Origin: Parachlorella kessleri
Taxonomy: Eukaryota; Chlorophyta; Trebouxiophyceae; Chlorellales; Chlorellaceae
DNA: 40,491 nt
Direction: 5' to 3'
Assembly: GCA_001598975.1 (NCBI GenBank)
Contig: BBXU01001148.1
Location: 1-40,491 of the forward strand
This document shows positions 1 through 9,781 of this stretch, one piece after another. Under the pieces are notes generated by a model. It was not told the DNA's origin. It did no database searches and saw only the letters and a list, made by a program, of their open reading frames with translations. Made by a program: the position numbers and the translations under genes. Each line of letters begins with the position of its first letter. The first letter of the stretch is position 1.

Positions 1-64
1 GGGGGTCCCATGTGACTCTGCCACCTCCCCAAGCGGTCAGTGTTGCCCGGTATGTCACCTGCAG

Positions 65-885
65 GCACACCCTTCATCACGGGACTGTGGAACCAGACCT
101 TTGCCAACTCCAGCGTGGATGTCATCCTGGTACCCACCACCCGCATCCCCGCCCGCCCCATCTACGCCACTGACGGCATGGCCGAGTTTGACGGGAAGTG
201 GGACACCACCTACTCCCTGTATGGTCAGGCCGTAATGGCGGACGTGCCCTCCAAGATCCCTAGCATCACCATGCCTGCTGGCCTTGCGGACGATGGCATG
301 CCTGTCGGCATGATGCTGTATGCGCGCCCAGGTAAGCACAGAGCCGGGGTGCAGCCGGAGGGGGGCTGGTCGGCACTGCCTGGCTGCCCACCGTCCCTTC
401 TGTGGCCTATAGGTCCTAGCTAGTTGTGGGTGCTCGTCTTCAAGTTACGTGAGGAGGTGCTATCTTAAGCCTTGAGCCACATCTTTGCTCTCAGCCCTGA
501 CGTATCTAGTCGCACCAGCAAAAGTGCCTGCCGCCTGCCTCTCTCGGTACTGCGCCGGACCCACCATCCCAGGTGTTGGTTTGCGGTCGACAACAGCACC
601 TGGCTGCCGCCCTCGTCATGTGCAGGCGACGACAGCACCCTGCTGTCCATTGCCGCCGCCCTGGAAGCTGCCATCCCTGCCATCCCGCCGCCACCCGAGA
701 CGCCCGCCTGCCAGGGGTGCACTCCAAGCGTCGCCCCCATCACAGTGGCTTTCCCTGCTGAGGCACTCGTGGACCCGTCAAGCGGGCCCAAGAATGTGAC
801 GATGTACATTCTGGACATGAAGGGCAGTTGCGCCCTGCAGGCAGAGAATGACTTCCCCGTGTTCCCAGCAACCTTTGACGCCTGA
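65..885 (+). CDS. Amidase-signature family protein, C-terminal part (5' end outside window)
   Basis: Two exons are visible: 65..331 and 626..885, with the stop TGA at 883-885. The first opens after a CAG acceptor at 62-64. The second follows a GTAAGC donor at 332 and a TGCAG acceptor ending at 625, and the junction restores a Gly codon. The translation has the C-terminal hallmarks of amidase-signature enzymes (GatA/FAAH type): a segment reading VILVPTT, then SLYGQ, a SITMPAG strand, GMPVGMMLYARPGDD and a helix LLSIAAALEAA. These enzymes hydrolyse amides with a Ser-cisSer-Lys triad. The triad lies in the N-terminal part and is outside the window, so activity and substrate cannot be judged. A tail of about 60 residues after the last family helix is Pro-rich and unlike the core. 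The exact subfamily (fatty acid amide hydrolase or other) is not determined. Confidence 0.8.
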
Positions 886-1760
886 GGAGAGCTGCTTTGT
901 GCCCGCTGTCTTGGCCTCAGCAGGCGGTGCTGTAACCCGCTGCGCGCTGAGACGCCAGGCATGACAGCGGAGGCCCACCCGTCTGTGGTTATATGTTCAA
1001 CAACATATTCGTCATATAGTATAAAGTACTGCCTGCTCCTGGTGCTCTCCTCTTGGTGCTCCTTCCCCCATACGCGGCTGCTTCCTGCGTGCGCATCTTT
1101 TCAAACCTTTTCCTGCCCCTTTTTGGACCAATATGCAAAACGTCCCTTATTACGTGTTTGCAGCTGCTTCCCCTCTTTTCCTTGGCCTACTTATTGATGC
1201 AGCTGGCACGCCAAACTGTTGTCTGACCCCTTCCTGTCATGTGCATTTTCCATCATAAATGCTGAACTGTTGTCATGTCCACATGATTTGTTCTACCACC
1301 TAAAGTGTATGATGTCCTCTGGAGACCCTGAGGTGCCTCTGTGACACGCCCAGCAAGGGTGCCTGTTGAGCCAGCATGCTGCGACTACGGCTGGTTCGGC
1401 CTGCTGGCGAGCCTGACTGCTGCCTTTACCTGTGCATCCATTTCACATTGGAAGTCTGTGCTGGCCGAGTGCCGCAAGTATTAGCGGGTTCCTTTGAGCA
1501 GAGGCCGGATGTGCTGGCATGCTCCATGGCGCCTTCAGTAAAAAGCAGTTGGGAATATATGTGATCGTGAAAAACCGGTACGAAGATGGGTTATTGCAGC
1601 TTTGTACACCTGCTTATGCTTCGGCTGCTGCCCTTCCTCACGGGCGCAAACAATATAGCAGGCACCATCTTATGGGATGCAGGGGTCATAGAGCACGTTG
1701 TTGCAATCCAGGACTCCCAGATGCCCAAATAGCTGGCACTGTACCTTGCATGCTGTGGCG
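886..1760. other. Intergenic spacer, amidase to TcdA-like gene
   Basis: About 875 bp between two genes on the same strand. It should hold the amidase 3' UTR and the promoter and 5' UTR of the downstream gene. Its first part is relatively T-rich and pyrimidine-rich (about 1010-1200). TGTAA, the usual green-algal polyadenylation motif, occurs just after the amidase stop at about 929-933. I see no convincing gene, RNA gene or conserved element. The open frames here lack splice logic and family resemblance. Confidence 0.5.
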
Positions 1761-4700
1761 ATGCTAGACGCCAACACCGCCACAGCTTTTGCTGCAGGTG
1801 CAGCGCTAGGCGCTTCAGTCTTGTACTTCTATCAGCGTAGTCATGGCAGACAGCGACACGGAGCAATGCAGGGGGACGGTCTGCACGAGGTCTGGCACCC
1901 CCCTCACCACCACCAGCACCACACAGGGGGCGCTGCCGGCATGGCCAATTTCCACGAAGATGACGTTCTGGCAGAGCAGCTGACCAGGAACGTGCAATTC
2001 TTTGGCCTGGAGGCGCAGCAGCAGATAGCCAAGGCCTTTGTTGTTGTGGTAGGCCTAGGGGTGAGTTGGAACGGACTACTCTTTGTAGCGCATGCCCTGC
2101 TTGCCCTGCAGCTGAGGTGCTGGTGAAGCGGGCCTGATCACACCCTACTTGTTGTGGCCATACCCAACTCAGCACATCTCAGGAGATGAGTGTCTCATTC
2201 AAAAGGCTGGCGAGCCGTGATGCCGCTCACCTGCTGTGTCGGTTATCGCTTTGTAGGGGTCTGTCTGACCAAAGGTGGTACCCATTGTTTTGTTAACATG
2301 ATGATCCTAGCGGGGAAGCACCTGTGGCCCCTGCAGGGTGTAGGAAGCCATGCCGCCCACCTGCTACTTCGATCAGGGGTGGGCCGGCTGCGGCTCATCG
2401 ACTTTGACCAAGTCACGCTGTCCTCCCTCAACCGGCACTGCCTGGCCACTCGGGCGGATGTCGGCACCCCCAAGGCTACTTGCCTGGCCCAGCACTTTAA
2501 GACCATCTTGCCGGAGGTGGGCCAGGCCGTGCGGCAATGTGCAGCAAGCTTGCGCGTCTCCCTGTTTCGAGGTCGAACGTTTTTTTTTTTTTTTTTTTTA
2601 ACCTGTCCCACGGCGACCTCCCGAGAGAGACGTTCGATGTTTCGAGGTCGAACGTTACTGATGTCCATATTGGACGTCACACATGTGGTGCCCTGACCTG
2701 CTGTCTCTTGCATGCCCTCCTGCATGTGGCGCTGTGCAGTACACTCGTGCTAAAACTTGTGACAAGAGGCCTGGGACCAAATTTATTTCCTTCCTTCACG
2801 CAGGCGGATGTGGAGTCTTGTGTAGAGATGTTCACTCCAAACAAGGAAGAGGAGCTCCTTGCTGGAAACCCCGCTTTTGTGCTGGACGCAATAGACAACA
2901 TAGACACGAAGGCAAGCATATGTGCCCTGGGCCCCGCTGGGTTACTGAGCAGACCCAAGCCTGGCCTGCTTTCCCCTGAGGGGCAAAACGAAGTCCAGCT
3001 ATTCTTTGTTTTGCTATCAGATTCCACTTTGTTTCTTTAAGTGATTCCTTTATGACACCTGCTACTGGCTGAACTTGTGGCTTACAATGTCCAGGTGGCG
3101 CTTCTAGCGGCCTGCAAGCGACGTGGCATCCCCGTGCTGTGCGTGGCGGGGGCAGGGGCCAAGGCAGATCCCACCCGTGTCCGCTTTGTTGATGTGGCGG
3201 AGTCAGCGGAGGACCCCCTTGCCCGTGCCGTGCGTCAGAGGTGAGGCGAAACCTGTGCCATGGCCACTTCTCCAAGTATACGGTACAGGTGGCAGGCAGT
3301 GCCAACCGGGAGGCGGTAGGGGCGAAGTGGATTGACTGTTGGCATGTGCAAGCAGTATTGCTGGGTCAGGCAACGATGGAGCGAGGGCATGGTGTGAGTG
3401 CTGGAAGAAGTAGTGTTCGCCGGTTCTGCCATGCCTAGAGGTAAAAGCTTGCCGCTGCCGCAGGCTTCGGAAGCAGCATGGCATTGAGACGGGGATCCCT
3501 GTGCTGCTCTCCACCGAGCGGCCACGCTGTGGCCTCATTTTTGGTGGTGAGGAGGGGTCCAACCCGCTAGACTACCAGGTTGGTGGGTCGGTGGGGGTGC
3601 ATCCGAAGAGCTGACGAGCAATTGTTTCACTTGTTCACTGTGTTCAGGGGTTGTACTTGCATCCTCCTGTTGAGTGCCACATCAGCATGCATTCCTGGAT
3701 GCCCGGAGCTGGCACGAGCTTCCAAACACACAATGTGCTGTGCCAGGGGTTCATAGACTGCATTTTCCACGAGTTCCCTGCCTTGGTTCCACACACCCCT
3801 TTGCTTATGACTGTGTTCGCCCCCAGCACGCGCCTGGCCGCCACGCGCCAAGGCAGCATGTTTTTACACCCGTTGAAACAGTTGTGTATATTATGTTAAA
3901 AAAATAAAAACATTATAAAAAAGATAAGGCACATAACAATATTGGAAGCTGCACCGCAGATCGTGCCCAACTTCCGGGTCCGCACCATCCCTGTGCTGGG
4001 AACCACGCCCGCCATCTTTGGCCTGGCGGCCGCAGCGTACATCCTGTGCCAGCTGGCGGATGCCCCATTCACCCCGGAGCCCATCTTCCGAGTTGAGGTG
4101 CGCTTCCCTGGGGTGGGATTCCCTGGGGTGGATTCCCTAGGTTGGGATTCCCCGGAGCCCATCTTCCATGTAGAGGTGGGCGTCCCTAGGGTGAATTCCC
4201 TTCGGGTGGGATTTCCTGGGTTGAAATTCCCTGGAGCCCACCTTCCGCATAGCGGTGGGCGTCCCTGGGGTGGAGCCACAGGGTGCACAGTGCCCCTCCT
4301 CCTTGCAGCCTCCGCACCTCTGCTGAAGCTATGTGCTATGTCGTGCCATCGCTCTGGGTGGTGGAGCCAGTGGGCTAATAGCTATCTGCTCCACACTATT
4401 AGTTGCTGCTGTCGCCCGTGGTTGGGTGTCAGCTCTTGGATCATGGTGGCGCTGCCCATACAGCCTCTCAACTGATCACCATGAGTAGCCCTTGACTTGC
4501 CCTTCTTTCTTGGGTGCAGCCAAAAGCCTACCAGACCCTCCTAGACCGGCTCTTCAGCCGGGAGGAGGACCGGTTTGGGACTGGAGAGGGGGTTCAGATA
4601 GACCTCTCGGATGTGAGTCACTCACAGCCATGCATGCTGCACCATGGTCTCCTGGTGAGGTGTGAGACACCCTCCGGGACGATGGAGTGCTGGAATGCTG

Positions 4701-5423
4701 TGCTTGCCTGTGGCCGCATGTGACAACCCTGGTGAGGGATGTGTGGGCAGCTGGTGCATGAAAGTGGTGGCAAGGCACTTTACCGAGTGTGCTGGTGCTC
4801 TGAGACAGCCACACCAAGTACCAGCAGCAGCCAGTGCATTTGTCTTTGGACCAGAAGTAGGGGACAGAACAACAACAACATGGGACTGCATAAATGTGCA
4901 GGCCACGCTGCTTCTTCGTGACATCTGGCGGGGCACAAGTGCGCGTGCCTCGATGCCTCCAGCCGACAAAGGCCTGACTCGCAACGTGACTAACCTCACG
5001 CTAACACGCTGGGACGCTACCAAGCCTGCCACCATTGACAACCTGGTGCTGCTGACTCTCCAAGAGGCTGAAGAGCACGAGAGGCTGGGAAGCCTTGATG
5101 TAAGTGGAGTGTTGTGCTCGTAGGTGTGCCCCAAGTGCTGTGTGTCTGCAGCCAAGGGGCAGAACCTCAGACACCTCAGCTAGCGTGAGCTGGACTTCCA
5201 GCTAACCACCCTCAAAGCGCTGGCTGTACTTTTGGAGATATGGCACTGCCAAGGGCCATCCCTATCGTGTATACGTAATGCCTTTGCACACAGCAGACGT
5301 GGGAAGAGGCCGCCACATGAACCCTGTTGTAACTGTGCAATGCAGGACCTGCGGGATCTTGACCCCTCGTTCTGCAAGAAGGTTGACGAGGTACTGCGGA
5401 GAGCTGCAGAACTAGCCAACTAG
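1761..5423 (+). CDS. tRNA threonylcarbamoyladenosine dehydratase (TcdA/CsdL-like, ThiF/E1 superfamily)
   Basis: Nine exons: 1761..2060, 2337..2516, 2804..2911, 3095..3240, 3464..3578, 3960..4097, 4520..4612, 4902..5099, 5346..5423. They encode 451 aa, close to yeast Tcd1/Tcd2. By family, the enzyme uses ATP to cyclise t6A37 of ANN-decoding tRNAs to ct6A. Residues 6-24 form a hydrophobic segment, compatible with the N-terminal membrane anchor of fungal mitochondrial outer-membrane Tcd proteins. The nucleotide loop GLGGVGSHAA is split by intron 1. It is followed by LIDFDQV, the LNRH arginine motif, VLDAIDNIDTK, and CVAGAGAKADPTRV. The C-terminal part has VRTIPVLGTTPAIFG, typical of this family. 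Intron 3 has a GC donor (AAG|GCAAGC at 2912). Intron 2 holds a retroposon-like insertion, and intron 6 carries tandem copies of the exon 6 donor. The start ATG is chosen because it opens the frame just ahead of the membrane segment. It could instead be a related E1-like enzyme, but the motif set favours TcdA. Confidence 0.88.
2563..2656 (-). mobile_element. Small poly(A)-tailed insertion flanked by 19-bp direct repeats
   Basis: Within intron 2 of the TcdA-like gene, an identical 19-mer beginning TGTTTCGAGG occurs at 2563-2581 and 2638-2656. Between the copies lie a T run (2580-2599, 20 T including the last bases of the repeat) and about 38 bp of unique sequence. On the minus strand this reads as a short body ending in a poly(A) tail, flanked by target-site duplications. 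That is the layout of a retroposed SINE fragment or of a small RNA inserted by an L1-like machinery. The body also contains CGTTCGA, the reverse complement of part of the repeat. No tRNA or snRNA parent was recognised. Confidence 0.55.
4076..4290 (+). repeat. 78-79 bp tandem repeat copying the exon 6 3' end and its splice donor
   Basis: Three copies start at 4076, 4154 and 4233, each opening with GGAGCCCA(T/C)CTTCC. The first copy contains the real end of exon 6 (TTGAG|GTGCGC at 4097/4098). The second carries AGAG|GTGGGC in the matching place and the third AGCG|GTGGGC. Short internal repeats of the type TTCCCTGGGGTGGG lie inside each unit. The block therefore fills the start of intron 6 with degenerated copies of the exon-intron junction. 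The first unit is 78 bp, so the reading frame from exon 6 stays open up to the second donor. Confidence 0.85.
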
Positions 5424-6198
5424 TTAGGCTGGGCCGCACAACCTTGCGGGGGCAGTGTGTGCTCAACTGGGTTAGATGCCTACAAACGATCAAGGGCGGA
5501 CTGCAAGGTATGCTCTGGAAGCCTGTCTGTCTGCCTGAGCCCTCCCAGGAACAGCCATACCTAATGGAAGTAGGGCCGGGTTGCTGTGGTTGCCAGGGTA
5601 GACGGAGCTGTTTGTGTGACACGTTGACTCGCACAGTGCTAACGGCAACCCTGTGTACCCAGACATGAAGGGCCACTCCAGCCAGCAGACTGAGACTGAC
5701 TGTCCGCTGTTTCCACCCACCCTCGATGCTTGGGACCAGTCTGCTTCACTCCAGAGACACCGGGACCACTCCTGTTGTGGGTGGTCGTAATGCTGCTGCT
5801 GTGCTGGTTGTTGCCTTACTTGCTTCCCAGCGCATACAGGCTGGCTTGTGAGACCTGTGATGCAAGCCATGTAAGAACTTGGGCGAGACACCATGAAAAA
5901 CCAAAACACACAAGCAAAGCGCAACTGTTTTGAAAAGAGAGCATATAAAACCATATCGACAGGCATGCAGTTCAAGCAGGTATTATAAGGTAACGTCATG
6001 GGGACTCCTGGACTTAATAGGTCAAAGAGCTCAACCCAGCCCAGAACGAGATCACTCTAGCTTAATAGAGGTCAGTCATGATGCTTGCAGCGATCACAGC
6101 TAGTAAGACGGACAATGCTCAGTCCCGGCAGCCCTGCCTTGTTTCTGTCGTTTCTGGGGGGGGGGGGGAACATTATGTAAGCCGGCGAGTCATGCTGG
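5424..6198. other. Convergent 3' region between two genes
   Basis: About 775 bp between the stop of the TcdA-like gene (+) and the stop of the dioxygenase gene (-). It should hold both 3' UTRs and contains a run of 13 G at 6156-6168. I see no supported gene here. The open frames are short and unrelated to any family I recognise. Confidence 0.5.
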
Positions 6199-9100
6199 TC
6201 ATAGTGCTTGAGCTGCCGGACCCGCATAAGAAGCCCTCAGCTTGCTAAGAAGGTGCTCGCCACATGTTGTGGGAGGGTACTTGGCCGGAACATCCTTGCA
6301 ACACTGCACAGGAATCAGCAGCGGAGGCTTGTTGTATGGTAGGCCAGTGGGTGCGTAAAAGTCCAAAGAGAAGTGATGCAATGACTGCCAAGGTGCACAC
6401 CATGCGGCAGGGCTCAGGATGCCTGCCACGCAGGGTGCAAAGCACAGGTCAGTTGTTGAGCCGTCAACAGAGACATCTACAAGGAGGTGTCTAACTCGCG
6501 CATGTTAGGAGCCACACACTCGACCCTGCAATCAATGCCTTCATGCTGGCCCTCCACAGTGTCCCTACTGACGCCCATGCATCCATGCAATCTTCCCTCC
6601 CAGAAGTCAGAAAGGAACTCCTATGCTGCCTGCTGTGGCGCGGACTCCACCCCTACAAGCTAACCCTGTGTAACTGAAACACGCTATCACGCCCCGCCCT
6701 GGGCACAGCCATGCATGTTATCTGTCCACTGAGGAGCACAGGGCGGGGCGAGGAGAGTATTCACGTCTGCGCTCCAGCCGGACAGAGAGCATGCATGCAT
6801 GCATGCATGCATGGATGCATTCATGTATCCCTCCCACCAGGCCCGCACCTGTGGCAGCGGCTCCACCACGCATTCAAAGTTGGGTTCTAGGAAGAAGGGG
6901 ATGCTGTACCGCTCCTGCCCCGTGGTGTTGACCACCCGGTGGAGCGTGGAGCGGTAGCAGCCGTTGGTCCAGCGCTCCAGCAGGTCGCCGATGTTGCAGA
7001 TGTAGGCGCCCTCGACGGGCGGGACTCCCAGCCACTCTCCCTTCTGGCGGTCGGGGCAGATCTGCACATGGCGGAGCAGGAGGTGAGAGCACACCAGAAG
7101 CCCCACTATTTTTTGACCCCAATTGGGGGACTCACGGCAGCATGGTAGGTGGCGGTACGCTACTAGACTAGACTAGATACCAGAAGCAGTTCACCTGAGG
7201 GCGGGGAACCCCCGGGAGTTGGTAGGCAGCTTCGTATGTGCGGGCATGTATCGTCAGAGCAGAAGGCGGAGCCAAAAGGGTATGAGGCAGAGGCAAGGCA
7301 GAAATAGCACAGTGCAGCCAACTAAGGCCGGGGGCAGGCAGCCCACCTGCAGGCCCGGGACTCCGTCGGTGAGCAGGAAGGTGAGCATGCCATAGTCGCT
7401 GTGGGCACCAATGCCGAACGCCCCATCCTCGGGAACGGATTTGGTGGCACTGCAGGGGAGTTGGGGATTGGACTGTTCACCACCATTGTGTCGCTCTATC
7501 ACTGGAACCGGGGAAGCTCTCGCTGGGGTCCATCAGCAGCCACAAGGCAGAGTCAAGTCAAGGTTTAACCATCTTGGCGGTGTTGATGCAAGCATTGGGA
7601 TGCAAGGCTACCACCCTCCTCCACTCACACGTGGCGCTGCAGCATTTGGTTGGCACCACACATGCAGCAAGGCAAATGCGGCACGCCATGCAAACTCCAC
7701 AGGCAAAGGGTCGGCCGGCCAGGCACCTAGCTTGGGTCCCAAGTAGCCAAAGAAGCCCACCCCTCCAATTCCAGCTGGTGTCAAGCGTCAAGCGTCAAGT
7801 GTCATGCGAACCCAGGCCGCTCAGCCCCCAGAGCCTCGCCCCCACCTGTAGTGCAGCGGACGCAGCGTGTAGATGGGCCTGTCAAAGCTGGCGGCAAAGT
7901 AGTCGGGCTCCATCCCCAGGCCGATGGCTAGCAGGCGCAGCATGCGCCGTGACAACTCACCCATGGCCTCATAGTAGCGCTCAATGACTGCCCGGTACCC
8001 GGGAACCAAGTCCTGTAGCAGCATGACGCGCCAGGCGAGTCATACACCACAAAAGATGTCATCTCGACCTCACGGATGCCATGCTTGTGCTCTGCCCAAA
8101 AAAGCGTGTCTTTCTCAGCCTCGGCAGAGCCGGCCCCCAGCTTCTAGTGGTACAAATAGTATTTGGCATCGCAGACAGCATGTGTGCTGCATGCCCCCCG
8201 CTCCTAGTGGTACATAAAGTGCCTGGCAACGCAAACAGCATGTGTGCTGCATGCTGCCCTGCAACAGCCGTCCATGCTGGCAGGGGCCCACCTCTGAAGG
8301 CCACTGGTTGGGTCCGTGCAGGGGCAGCTTGGCTTCCTCGCTGTCCGCAGGCACCTCCCGTCCAAAGTACAGTCCTGCAGTCAGTTTTGTATACCTCCTT
8401 TCGTGACCAGCGCAAGCGACTAGTTGAGGATACGTGTTACGTACACCTTCCCTTATGAGTAATATTAGTAAGTGAAGTGCGGGAGCATGCATGCTGAAAT
8501 AGTCTTCCTGCCGAGCTCGGCTCAGACCGTGTGCTGCTTGCCTTCGTGTGTGTCAGGGACCTTGGCATTGACAGGGTCCAGAGCCCACTGGCTCATTGGC
8601 GTGAAACCCCTGCAGAGCAGCGCACCGCAGAGGGCGGTATCATCAAGTCCCACAACTTTGCAACCTCGTGATGCTGGCCAGCGGCAGCGCTCCAGCGAGT
8701 GCTTCTACGAGTAGCTGGCGCTCTTACTGGCAGGGGCTTGCCTGTTGTTCTTATCCACCAGGATGGTCTCCTTCTGCTCTGGTGGCAGCGCAAAGAACTT
8801 GCGCTGCATCTCAAAGAGCTCGCGTATGAGGCTTTCTGGCACCCCATGATTCGTCACTGCAGTGCACACGGATCAGTCTGGTGGGGGCATCCAGGCACTT
8901 CGGACGTGACCGACTACAAGTGTCACCCACAGCACACTGCTGTCGTGGCCGCGGCCCTGACAGGCACCCTGCTCCAGCCAGTTGCAAGAGCTAACACAAA
9001 GAGGAACATGAAGCACTCACGATAGAGGAACCCAAACTCGGTGCAGGCTTTGTGAACTGCAGCGGCCGCCTCGGTCTCCGGAAGGGACAGGTCTATCAGT

Positions 9101-9212
9101 GGAACCTGGTCCAAGGGAATCTGGAGTTAGGGTAACAACCTGTGACCAGCAGTACACCCAGCCATGAATTCAGTCACTTATAGGGCAGTGCTGCTCAGGG
9201 ACTCACCGTCAT
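6199..9212 (-). CDS. 2-oxoglutarate/Fe(II)-dependent dioxygenase, isopenicillin N synthase-like family
   Basis: Minus-strand exons in order: 9212..9207, 9120..9021, 8856..8742, 8609..8542, 8374..8292, 8012..7846, 7449..7347, 7061..6849, 6303..6199; 319 aa. The protein opens MTIPLDQVPLIDLS, then GFLYLTNHGVPE, the N-terminal 2OG-oxygenase signature. The iron ligands are visible as H196 and D198 (AHSDYG) and H255 (STLHRVV). The 2-oxoglutarate anchor R265-x-S267 lies in RYSIPFF. The C terminus PAKYPPTTCGEHLLSK is typical of soluble family members. By family it should couple decarboxylation of 2-oxoglutarate to hydroxylation, desaturation or ring formation on a small molecule. The substrate cannot be told. 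The first coding exon is only ATGACG before GTGAGT. Introns 3 and 4 both use GC donors (ACAG|GCAAGC and GAAG|GCAAGC), chosen because only they restore the frame and family sequence. It is transcribed away from the helicase gene. Confidence 0.88.
6789..6813. repeat. GCAT tetranucleotide microsatellite in intron 8 of the dioxygenase gene
   Basis: A perfect run of (GCAT) units, slightly degenerate at its right end (ATGGATGCATTCATG). The unit is self-complementary, so the tract is palindromic and could form a hairpin. It is a simple repeat with no sign of function. Confidence 0.8.
8141..8260. repeat. Two tandem copies of a 60-bp unit inside intron 5 of the dioxygenase gene
   Basis: Copy 1 is 8141-8200 and copy 2 is 8201-8260. 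Both hold CTAGTGGTACA (8144 and 8204) and CAGCATGTGTGCTGCATG. The copies differ at several positions. Unlike the other junction duplications in the window, this one lies inside the intron and does not include an exon edge. Confidence 0.8.
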
Positions 9213-9781
9213 GGTGCCTAGATGCCTTCGCACAGCTACGGAACCGACACGGGGCGACCACAAGCCGGGTGTCTATCTAAACAATGTATAAATAAACCTC
9301 TTAGCTCCTAGGGTACGGTTACCTAAGTACAGAGGTCATGCGCGCGCGGTGTCAGACGCAGCTCCGCACGGAGAGCATAGGCTAGACCTCAGTTGGGCGA
9401 GGAGCCGCGAGGCACTCCCGCTAAGTGCTTTTCACAAGAAGAGCACTGCTGGGGTTGAAGGGTTCAACATGTCAAGCTGCAGCGCTGCTGTTGTGGTACA
9501 TGACTTTTCCCACACATAAGCCCAGCATGGGCAGCACGGACTTGAAGCCTAAGTTGTCATTGCAGGTTGCATCTCATGCACTATATTAGAGGTTTGCTCG
9601 ATCCCTCTACTTACGACCGGGCTGCATGCCGTGCCGTAGTACGCTGGCACGCATGTTCCCATTGACAGCCCAACCCGCAGCACGAGAAGCCTGCCTCCCC
9701 TGATCACCAAGCCATCACACTCCCTGGGAAGCCTGTAACACAGCAAGGCACAACACCCAAACCATCACCGCAGTTGCCACC
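9213..9781. promoter_or_regulatory. Divergent intergenic region, dioxygenase / FANCJ-like helicase
   Basis: About 570 bp separate the two start codons, which point away from each other, so the region must hold both promoters and 5' UTRs. AT-rich sequence at about 9275-9305 (ATGTATAAATAAACC) contains a TATA-like TATAAATA. The helicase start has a good Kozak-like context (TTGCCACCATGT). No transcription-factor site is claimed. Confidence 0.5.
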
